This document shows positions 20,384 through 32,300 of a stretch of 64,000 bases of DNA, piece by piece. Source of the stretch: Salvelinus alpinus (taxonomy: Eukaryota; Chordata; Actinopteri; Salmoniformes; Salmonidae). The notes under the pieces were generated by a model, which saw only the letters and a program-made list of their open reading frames with translations, searched no databases and had not been told where the DNA came from. Made by a program: the position numbers and the translations under genes. Location of the stretch: assembly GCF_045679555.1 (NCBI RefSeq), contig NC_092094.1:38289430-38353429 (forward strand). The letters are read 5' to 3'. Numbering within the stretch: the stretch's first letter is position 1; every line of letters starts with the position of its first letter.

Positions 20384-23300
20384 ATGTCATCCAACAGTGG
20401 TATCCAAATCCCAAGTCGACTGCCTCTGCTGTTGACCCATGAAGGGGTGCTTTTACCAGGCTCGACGATGCGGATCAGTGTTGAAACGGCAAGGAACATG
20501 CATCTGGTGAAGAACAGACTGCTGAAGGGGACCTCGCTGAAGAGCACCATCATCGGCGTGATCCCCAACACCCGAGATCCTGAACACGATACTGAAGATC
20601 TCCCCACTTTACATAGGTAGGTAACAGTAGTTAGCTAATTCTGCTATTTTACATGACATCTCAACATGTCTTTGTGCCTGCAAAGTGCAGGCCTAACAGC
20701 TACCTGTTGTAGTCAAGCGGTAGTAGAGCTATGATGTAACTAAGTTAGCAAGCTGTACGACAACCGCTGTCAGTTAAATGTCACATTGAGAAAAGTTAGC
20801 TAGTGTATTTAAACTTCACTCAATGGCAACTGCCATGTCCTGCCTATTATAGCACTGGATGTTGTTTGAATGTTTCGAAATGTTTACGATGGTGGTGTTA
20901 TCAGTAAGCGAGGTTATATTATATTATTTCTTAAGAATTCCTTTTCTTGAAAATAGGACAAACTTGATAGCTAAATCATGCTTTAAATTTTTGAAAGTGG
21001 AATTTAAACTTTTCCCCTATGCTCTCTCCTGTAAGTTGTTCTAGAATGGTCGTTTGAACTTCAGATGGACTTTAACCTTGCATTTAGCAGGATACAACCA
21101 TGTTAGTTCACTGGTTACTAAGTAGCAATATGTGTCCCTCTATGCTTTAATAACTGCAACAGCTGAAGTAGGACGCCAATGTTAAATCATATTGATAATT
21201 CACAATTTTCTCTGGCACAACATTAATCATATATCTTACTCTTTTGGCTTTGACTGTCTGTACACTAGCTGTGTTGTAGATGTTATGGTCAGAGATCGCA
21301 ACTCAAGTGGCACCCTTTTCCCTACATAGTGCACTAATTACATTTTGACCAGAGCCTTATGTGCCCTGGTCAACAGTACTGTACTGGGAGTAGGGTGTCA
21401 TTTGGGAGGGACGATTATGTTTTTCCTCGCCTCATACCATTCTATAATTACCGCTTTCTTATTAGTATTGGCACGGCGGGGCTGGCGGTGCAGGTAGTGG
21501 GTAGTAACTGGCCCAAGCCCCACTACACACTGCTCATCACAGGGCTGTGTCGCTTCCGCGTGGCCCAACTGCTGAAGGATGGGCCCTTCCCCGTGGCTGA
21601 GGTGGAGCAACTGGATAAGCTGGAGCAGTACACCAGCCCAGAGGAGATGTCTGAGGCAGCCGCGCCAGAGGGAGAGCTGAGGGAGCTGTCCCAGAGGTTC
21701 TACCAGGCCGCTGTGCAGGTGGGTGTGACAGACAGTGCAGGAGCAGCATTCCTGAAGTTCAGTAATATAATCTACAGTATAAGTGTGTCCTATAAAAATA
21801 ATATACCATTTAGCAGATGCTTTTATCCAAAGCCACTAATATTACAGTAACCGTGAATGTATGTATTTTTAGTATGTGACCCCATCGGGACTCGAACCCA
21901 CAGCTCTAGTGTTAGCACCACACTCACTGAGCCACACAGGACCAGAAGCTATGGCTTTATGTTCTTTTAGCATAGCCAATGAGGATTCCTTCAATGTGGG
22001 TAATAGGCTAGGCTATGCTTCTGTAAATGTACAGAATATTATCCACCTATGTAATGTATGTCATGGTATGTGTACAACAGGACAGATTTACTGCCTGTTG
22101 TACACACAGACCTTGATTTCTGATCTCTCCACCCCTGTCCATGTTTCATATCTGTCCCCTGTGTACTGTTTCTTCACTATGTTGTCTTTCCTCTGTGTGT
22201 GTCTGTGTTAGTTGGTAGGCATGTTGGACATGTCTGTTCCTGTGGTGGCCAAGTTGAGAAGGCTCTTGGACAGCCTCCCCAGGGAGACCCTGCCTGATGT
22301 CCTTGCTTCTATGATTCATACCTCCAACAAAGAGAAGCTCCAGGTAGAGCAATGTGTTTCTATGTCTGTGGGTGCTTGTTCATTCACGTACCATGTGTCG
22401 TTTTTAGAAATGTCAAATATTTTTTTATTGACATCCCTGTGTAAGGGCATGAATGTATCAGCTATATGCGTCTCTTCCTGCTTTCTGTTATACACTTACA
22501 GTGATATGTATGTGGACATGCAGGTTCTGGATGCAGTGAGTCTGGAGGAACGTTTTAAGAAGACTCTTCCCCTGCTGACCAGACAGATTGAGGGTCTCAA
22601 ACTGCTGCAGAAGACCAGAAAACCAAGACTAGACGATGACAAAAGGGTAAAGGCGTTCGCATGCTTCCCAGCCAAAACAGTTCGGAAGAGATTGTGCATA
22701 TATCATGACAACATTTTTGTTCGTTCTGGACTCCAGTAAGGTTTTTTTGGGCTGTTCTGGCACACACAACTTTTTCTCGAGGCCAGCTGAAGTTCGGGTG
22801 CCGAAGTCTTTGTCCGTGATTGGTCAACTGTAGGGATTCTTCAATAAAGTCTTTTGTCATTCAACGAGAGACGATTTGTTTTCATGCACATTTTTTAATT
22901 GAGAAATACTGCACCTAACATCTTAGTTAGATGTAAAATTGCGCGACCAAGATCTCCTCAGCAAAAACTCAAGAAATCTCTTTAATTTTTATGTTATCTT
23001 AGATGAATTCTGACTAGTTTGAGGAAGTGTATACTGGCTACGGCTTCTCAAAGGGGAAAAACAGTACTATTGTCACTTTTTTCTCGTTTTTCCAAGTGAA
23101 GGTCTTTTAAGGGAGTATGCAAGCACACTCGTTCAGTTTGGCTATTCGGCTATATTATACAGTATGCCTCATGCTTGGCACTCTTCCCTCCCCTATCTCT
23201 CAGGTGCTGGCTGTACGTAAAGGCGGTGTGCTTCCTGGTCGTCAGTTCTCCTTGGATGAAGAGGGTGATGATGAGGATGGTGATGACACAGCTGTCCTGG

Positions 23301-26300
23301 ACAGGAAGGTTAAAGGAGCGAATATGCCAGAGCCTGCCTTGCGTGTCTGTCTCAAAGAGCTCAAAAGGTACTCACAGTTTATTTCACTTACATTCCAATG
23401 GATTCAGACTTCCTGGTTATTTGGGAACACTTGCAGTGTGTGTGTACAGTATGTGTGTATATTTCCATAGTAGTGGCATTGACACAAACAATGCCTTCAG
23501 AAAGAATTCACAACCCATGGGATAAAAATGTATTTGTCATTCATTTGTCAACGATCTACACAAATACTCTGTCAAAGTGGAAGAAAAATTCTAACATTTG
23601 TAAAATAATTCATGAAAAATAAAACACTAATACATCTTGATTACATACAGTGCCTTCAGAAAGTATTCATACCCCTTGACTTATTCTACATTTTGTTGTG
23701 TTAAGGCCTGAATCTATGCACTATACACCATAATGACAAAGTGAAAACATGTTTTTAGAATTGTTAGCAAATTTTTTGAAAATGAAATACAGAAATATCT
23801 CATTTACATAAGTATTCAACCCCAAGTCAATACATGTTAGAATCACCTTTGACAGCAATTACAGCTGTGAGTCTTTCTGGGTAAGTCTCTCTAAGAGCTT
23901 TGCATACCTGGAATGTAAACAAATTGCACGTTATTCTTTAAAGAATTTGTCAAGCTCTGTCAAGTTGGTTGTTGGTCATTGCCAGACAGCCATTTTCAAT
24001 TATTGCCATAGATTTTCAAGCATATTTAAGTCAGCTGTAACATGGCAACATCAAATGTAACATGGCAACATCAACTGTAACATGGCAACATCAACTGTAA
24101 CAAGGAACATTCAATGTCATCTTGGTCGTGCCTGTACACGACTGCATGGCCAGGCACGACTCCAACACCTTCATTAAGTTTGCAGATGACACAACAGTGG
24201 TAGGCCTGATCACTGACGAGACAGCCTACAGGGAGGAGGTCAGAGACCTGGCTGGGTGGTGCCAGAATAACAACCTCTCCCTCAACGTGATCGGGACAAA
24301 GGAGATAATTGTGTACTACAGGAAAAGGAGGACCGAGCACGCCCCCATTCTCATCGACGGGGCTGTAGTGGAGCAGGTTGAGAGCTTCAAGTTCCTTGGT
24401 GTCCACATCACCAACAAACTAGAATGGTCCAAACACACCAAGACAGTCGTGAAGTGGGCATGACAGAACCTATTCCCCCTCAGGAGACTGAAAAGATTTG
24501 GCATGGGTCCTCAGATCCTCAAAAGGTTCTACAGCTGCAACATCGAGAGCATCCTGACTGGTTGCATCACTGCCTGGTACGGCAACTGCTCAGCCTCCGA
24601 CCGCTAGCCACTACAGAGGGTAGTGCGTACGGCCCAGTACATCACTGGGGCTAAGCTGCCTGCCATCCAGGACCTCTACACCAGGCAGTGTCAGAAGAAG
24701 GCCCTAAAAACTGTCAGAGACTCCAGCCACCCCAGTCATAGACTGTTCTCTCTGCTACCGCATGGCAAGCGGTACCGGAGCACGAAGTCTATGACCAAAA
24801 GGCTTCTCAACAGCTTTTATCCCCAAGCCATAACACTTCTGAACAGCTAATCAAATGGCTACCCGGACTATGCATTGTGTGTTTGTGTCCCCGACCCGAG
24901 TGTATATTTGGCATTTGTTTTAGTTTATTGTCCTGCTGAAAGGTCAATTTGTCTCAGTAACTGTTGGAAAGCAGACTGAACCAGATTTTACTCTAGGATT
25001 TTCCCAGTTTAGCTGAATTTGGTTTATTTTTTATCCTAAACAAAACTCCCCAGTCCTTGCCGATGACAATCATACCCATAACATGATGCAGCCACCACCA
25101 TGCTTGAAAATATGAAGAGTGGTACTCAGTAATGTGTTGTGTTGAATTTGACCCAAACATAACACTTTGTATTCAGGACAGTTCATTTCTTTGTCACATT
25201 TTTTGCAGATTTACTTTAGTGCCTTATTGCAAACAGGATGCATGTTTTGGAATATTTTTATTCTGCACAGGCTTCCTTTTTATCACTCTGTCATTTAGTT
25301 TAGTATTGTGGAGTAACTACAATGTTGTTGGTCCATCCTCAGTTTTCTCCTGTCACAGCTATTCAACTCTGTAACTGTTTTAAAGTCACCATTGGCCTTG
25401 TGGTGAAATTCTTCTCCGGCAACTGAGTTAGGAAGGACACATGTGTCTTTGTATTGACTGGGTGTATTGATACATCTTCCAAAGCGTAATGAATAACTTC
25501 ACCATGCTCAAAGGGATATTCAATGTCTACCAATAGCTGCCCTTCTAGTCTTTGTGGTTGAATCTGTTTTCGAAATGTACTGCTCGACTGAGGGACCTTG
25601 CAATTATCTGTATGTGTGGGGTACAGAGACGAGGTAGTCATTAAAAAATCATGTTAAACACTATTATTGCACACAGTAAGTCCATGCAACTTAATATTTG
25701 ACTTGTTAAGCATATTTTACTCCTGAACTGATTTAGGCTTGCCATAACAAAGGGGTTGAATACTTATTGACTCAATACATATCAGCTTTTCATTTTTTAT
25801 TAAATTGTAAACATTTCTAAAAACATAATTCCACCTTGACATTATGGGGTATTGTGTGTAGGCCAGTGACACAAAATCTAAATGTAATACATTTTATATT
25901 CTGGCTGTAACACAACAAAATTTGGAAAAAGTAATGGTGTGTGAATACTTTCTGAAGGCACTGTATGGTAATCTACACAGATTGAAGAAGATGCCCCAGT
26001 CCATGCCAGAGTATGCTCTCACTCGAAACTACCTGGATCTTATGGTGGAATTGCCCTGGAGCAAAAGTACCACAGGTATGCACAGTACACCACCATGACA
26101 CCACTACAATCTCAGGTTCATTTCTTTATTCATTTACACTTTATTCTTTGAACTTAGAAATGTACATAGCCATACATACAGAGCACATCATATGCACGTT
26201 ATACCTTGAAAATCTCTGTGATGGGATAGGGCATTGTTTTGGGACAAGGGGTAGAAACCAAAGTGTACCACGAGGAAGTCCACCACAGCTCTTTTTTGAA

Positions 26301-29300
26301 CTCTCTGTTCAAAATGGAATTAAAGGCTTCTACCACTGGAGGGAGCTCAATATCCTATTTTGTCACTGGTTGCTTTGTCCTCTATAGCCATTCATTAGAC
26401 ACTTGTTTGAGAGTATTGGGGACATTTGCTTATATGATTCAGCATTACCACACAGGGGAGTCCATACCATATATCTGCTTAGTCATGTAGCTACATAAAA
26501 CAATACTTGTTATTACAATCTAGATGAATGGTTCTGAATCACTTGGTTGACATTAGATAAGGTCTTTGACAATATTCACGGTGTTGGAATTGAACCCTGA
26601 TCCTCATTGTCTCTGCAGACTGTCTTGATATCCATGCAGCACGGGTGTTGTTGGACAGTGACCACTATGCCATGGAGAAGCTGAAGAGGAGAGTGCTGGA
26701 GTACCTGGCTGTGAGGCAGCTGAAGAGCACCCTCAAGGGGCCCATCCTGTGCTTTGTGGGGCCGCCTGGGGTGGGCAAAACCAGTGTGGGGCGCTCCATC
26801 GCCCGTACCCTGGGCAGGGAGTTCCACCGCATCGCCCTGGGAGGGGTGTGTGACCAGTCTGACATCCGCGGGCACAGGTACACTGGAGAGGGCAGAGAAC
26901 GGAGGTGGGGATTAATAGGTGGGCAGGCAGGCAGCTGTGTCTGTAAATTATATTCTGCACAGGAAATGAAACCCCTATAGACATTATATTCTGACTTAAG
27001 CGAGTGGGGAGGGTAAGTTCACATATATCATAACAACAAAGGCACTGACATTGTCTGGCCAGAATGCAGAGTGCAGCACATCTGATGGTGAAAGTAGTTC
27101 AACTTGAGTGAGGCCTTTTCTGTAACTCACCAGTGGTCATGGTTGATAGGTGGAGACAGATGTGGGTCAACAACAGTAGACAAAAGGTTCAGGTAGAAAA
27201 GTGCGGTCTATACAGACGATACATATACACTGAGTTTACAAAACATTGGGAACATTTTCTTAATATTGAGTTGCACTTCCTTTTTCCCTCAGAACAGGCT
27301 CAATTCATCAGGGCATGGTGAAGAAAGCGTTCCACAGGGATGCTAGCGCATGTTGACTCCAATGCTTCCCACAGTTGTGTCAAGTTGGCTGGATGTCCTT
27401 AGGTAGTGGACCATTGTTGATACACACAAAAAACTGTTGAGTGTGAAAAACCATGGAGCGTTGCAGTTCTTGAGACACTCAAACCGGTGCGCTTGGCACC
27501 TACTACCATACCCCGTTTAAAGGCACTAAAACATTTTGTCTTGCCCATTCACCCTCTGAATGGCACACATACACAATCCATGTCTCAATTGTCTTGAGGC
27601 TTAAAAATCCTTCTTTAACCTGTTTCTAACCCTTCATCTACACTGATTTGAAGTGAATTTAACAAGTGGAGCACGGTCGCCAGGTGCACGGTGTTTCCTC
27701 TGACACATTGGTGCGTGTGGCTTCCGGGTTAAGTGGGCATTGTGTCAAGAAGCAGTGCCGTTTGGTTGTGTGTTTTGGAGGATGCGCGGCCGTACGGGAA
27801 TTGCAGCGATGTAAGAAGACTGTAACTACCAATTGAATACCACGGAAATGTGGAGAAAACGTGGTAAAAACATAGATTTTAACAAGTGACATCAATAAGG
27901 GATCAAAGGTTTCACCTGGTCAGTCTGTCCTGGAACGAGCAGGTGTTCCTAATGTTTTGTATACAGCCCTCTGCATGAGCATGATGTAATCTTTCATGTT
28001 CAAATGGTTCGCCTGTCACTATGGAGACTCGGCTGGACGATGACAAGTCGGCCAGCAGGTCCTTCCTGTGTCTCTCAGCCAGTCTCTGAGTTTATCCATA
28101 GCCCCCAGCCTCTAGTCTCATGCATCAATTGTGACACCACACCAAACCACCCACCACTGCAGTTTAGGAAGCTGCCTGTTGTGTGTTTTGATGTGGTTTC
28201 AGGTGTGCATAGCGCATGTGTTTACCCATATAAGTGTGGGGCCGGGATGTGAGTTAGGTTCATGCTTGTTCCACCTTACATGGTGTTTGTGTGCGGTAGT
28301 GTAGTGTTTGTGTAAATGAACATCAAATACGGAGAATACAAGAGGTGTAGACTGTGAAATCCTTACTTATGAGCCCTTTCCCAACAATGCAGAGTTAAAG
28401 TAAGAATGTGCAAATAAAAATAGTAACACAATAACAATAACGAGGCTATATACAAGGAGTACCGGTGCAGAGTCGATGTGTAAAAATCGTCTGTCCTCGT
28501 TTGCAACACTCACTACCGAGTTCCAAACTGCCTCTGGAAGCAACTTCAGCACAATAACTGTTAGTCGGGAGCTTCATGAAATGGGTTTCCATGGCCAATC
28601 AGCCGCATACAAGCCTAAGATCACCATGCGCAATGCCAAGCGTCGGCTGGAGTGGTGTAAAGCTTGCCGCCATTGGACTCTGGAGCAGTGGAAATGTCTT
28701 CCTCTGTAGTGACGCAGTCCGACGGACATCTCGCAGTCCGACGGACGAATCTGGGTTTGGCGGATGCCAGGAGAACGCTACTTGCCCCAATGCATAGTGC
28801 CAACTGTGAAGTTTGGTGGAGGAGGAATAATGGTCCGGGACTGTTTTTCACGGTCTGGGCTAGCCCCTTAGTTCCAGTGAAGGGAAATCCTAACACTACA
28901 GCATGCAATGACATTCTATACGATTCTGTGCTTCCAACTTTGTGGCAACAGTTTGGGGAAGGCCCTTTCCTGTTTCAGCGTGACATTTACCCTGTGCACA
29001 AAGTTCGTACAGAAATGGTTTGACAAGATCGGTGTAGAAGAACTTGACTGGCCTGCACAGAGCCCTGACCTCAACCCCATCGAACACCTTTGGGCTGAAT
29101 TGGAACGCCGACTGTGAGCCAGGCCTAATTGCCCAGCATCAGTGTCCGACCTCACTAATGCTCTTGTGGCTGAATGGAAGCAGGTCCCCACAGCAATGTT
29201 CCAACACCTAGTGGAAAGCCTTCCCATAAGAGTGGAAGCGGTTATAGCAACACAGGGGGGAACAACTCCATATTAATGCCCGTGATTTTGGAATGAAATA

Positions 29301-32300
29301 TCCGACGAGCGGTCATGTACTTTTGGCCATGTAGTGTATATTCCACAATGTTGATGGATGAGTCCTGGGTGGATGAATCTTTGAAAATATTCCAATTAGT
29401 ATTTTCAAAACAGTCCTGAAGTGTTGAGGCAGCCCCCTCTGTCCAGTGCCTACTATTTGTGCTGGTGGCTCCCTCTAGAGTTGCTGCTTGTAGGCTGGGA
29501 ATAGGAACAGAGAGACGTGATCAAGGATGTTTGTATATACATGGTCCAGCACGTTGTTTAAGCATCCTGTTTTGGCTTCCTTGTTTTTAGTCTTTCTCCT
29601 TCTGTTGATTCTCTCTCCATCCTATCATTATCTCACTGCACACCTTTCTTGTTTTGCTTGCATTTTCTTTCCTCTGTGCTCCTTATCTATCCCTCTTCTT
29701 CCTCCTTTTGCCTCCTTTCCTTTCTGCACCCCATTTTCTGTCCTCTATGTACTGGTCTCTCTGTCTGACATGATGCCCTTTCGCTCCCTGTCTCCAGGAG
29801 GACCTACGTGGGCAGCATGCCTGGCCGCATCATCAACGGGCTGAAGACGGTGGGAGTCAACAACCCTGTCTTCCTGCTGGACGAGGTGGACAAGCTAGGC
29901 AAGAGTCTGCAGGGAGACCCTGCCTCTGCCCTGTTGGAGGTGAGAAACCTGGGACCATCAGACCAGGGGGCAGCTTCGTGGTCTCTGATACAAACAATAT
30001 GGAGTACAAAGGGGAAGAGGTAGGAAAAGAGTGAGGGATTGAGTGATACAGGGAGATGGACAGAGACTCATCCAGACAGGCAGGCAGAGAGAGAGATACG
30101 ATTATACGTAGATTATATATAGAGGAGGATGGAGGAAACAAGTCCTATCAAATATGTCTGCATGTAAGAAGTCAACATCTGTCTGATCTCTAGAAAGACC
30201 CAGTAGTCCCCTGGAGGTAGGTCTGTGACCTGGGCTGGTTCACCTGGCCCTGCTCCACTTCCTGCTGGAGTTATCAGCTCCTATGGTGTATCACTGTCCC
30301 ACTTCACCTCCTGGAAACGCAATGGGAGAGGAGGGATTAAGAATCCCCATCACAGTGATGGACGGAGACAAATGAGCACTGTAGTGTCTACACACACTCT
30401 CTCACTCACTCACCACTGAATGTATGTGAGGAGTCTCAAATTCAATTAGTGTAATGGCCTGAAGACGTGAGTCGCTATGTTTAGGTGAGCGGGATACCTA
30501 CCTATCTACAGCAGTGTGATAGCCTTGCTGATACCAGGAGAAGATTCATCTCTGGGAATGCATTACAGCTAGCTCCGATAAGAGCCCCACTAGCCTCAAG
30601 TCCAAGCTTGACCCCCAAGTAGGAATGGTGCGCACTACTCAGACATGCCACACACACTGCCTCTCTCTGTTACACACACTTTCATACACTCCTAGTTCAA
30701 AAGCCGTCTTGCATGCTTCCACATGCTCCCTCTGTCCCTTTGTTTGCTTTAATCCTTTTATCTACTGGCGTGGTAATGTAGTCCTGCGTGGTAATGTAGA
30801 CCTGTGTGGTAATGTAGTCCAGTGTTTGCAGAACACATCACAGCCAAACCAAAACTTCAGGCTCAGTCACAGAATTACCCATCAGGTCCACTGTTCTGCT
30901 GCATTCAACATTCCACCTTCTTACTCCCACTTTCCCTCTCACTCTCTATTTTTTTCCTCTCGCTCTGCTTGGGTGCCCAGAGGGATGCAGGGAGGAGGAG
31001 AAGGGATGTGGGGGAGGAAGCAAAGCAGAATGATTTGTTTATTGCCTCTGGCAGTGTGAAGTCTGAACCAACAATACACAGACACACACAGTGTAAATGT
31101 TTCTACATCTGCAGCTGGTAGACATGCAGCTCATTAGTAATGGTCGCTAACCAGTTGAGTATAATGAAATATGCATTCCTGTTGCTGAGTGTTAGCTGTG
31201 CTCCTAATACTGAGAGTCTTCTGTGTCCGCCTGACTCCCACCAGGTCCTGGACCCAGAGCAGAACCACAGCTTCACAGACCACTACCTCAACGTGGCCTT
31301 CGACCTCTCCCAGGTCCTGTTCATCGCTACAGCCAACTCCACGGCCACCATCCCTCCGGCCTTGTTAGACAGGATGGAGGTCCTCCAGGTGCAAGGTCAG
31401 AGGCCAGGGGTCAAGGGTCATCTTGTTGGGCAGAGGGGTCAGCTGAAGGGGTATTGAGTACCAGTCTTGGCCATTGATTTATGTAGAATCAATGTAACTG
31501 GTTATTAACACATGAATAACTGGTTATTAACACATTAATAACTGGTTATTAACACAATAACTGGTTATTAACACATTAATAACTGGTTATTAACACATTA
31601 ATAACTGGTTATTAACACACGTCATGGTGTAGCCCCAAGACTGTGGGTAGTTCCCCTCCGAGATTGATGTGGTGTTAGCCTGGATAAATATGATAATGGT
31701 CTGTCAGGAAGAGGTGTTTATTACATTCTCTGGATCTGTGTATGATGTCCTCTCAGGGTACACTCAGGAGGAGAAGGTGGAGATAGCTCATCGTCACCTG
31801 ATTCCCCATCAGCTAGAACAGCATGGACTCACCCCACAACAGCTCCAGATACCTCAGGACACCACCCAGGACATCATTAGCAAGTACGAACACAAACATT
31901 CACACATACACCGGGGGTGCTTTACACACGCTAGGAGAGTGGCAGGTCAGAGAGAGGAGGGGAGTGACTATCATTCTAGCAGGACAGAAGGGGGAGATTA
32001 CCAGAGCCAGACAGGTTAAGACGGGTCGCAGAGGGCACCCACTGGTACATTTTTATTGTCACATGCTTCGTAAACAACAGGTGTAGATAACCAGTGAAAT
32101 GCTTACTTACAGGCCCTTCCCAACAATGCAATATAAATACTTTTTTTGTATAGAAAATTACAAATGTGCAATGGTAACTTCACTATATTACATGGGGTAC
32201 CAGTACCGGGTCGATGTGCAGGTGTACAAGGAAATTGAGGTAGATGCACTACATGACCAAAAGTATATGGACACTGCTCGTCGAACGTCTCATTCCAAAA

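Noticed and set aside
23117-23470. Longer frame extending lonp2 exon 5 upstream and downstream
   Set aside because: A clean acceptor (CTATCTCTCAG at 23203) and donor (AG|GTACTC) bound the conserved part; the extensions are intron.
29808-30023. lonp2 exon 8 read through past 29939
   Set aside because: The donor GAG|GTGAGA is strong and the homology ends there; the extension is intronic.
31495-31620. CRISPR-like array
   Set aside because: Units are contiguous with no variable spacers, in a vertebrate intron; it is a minisatellite.
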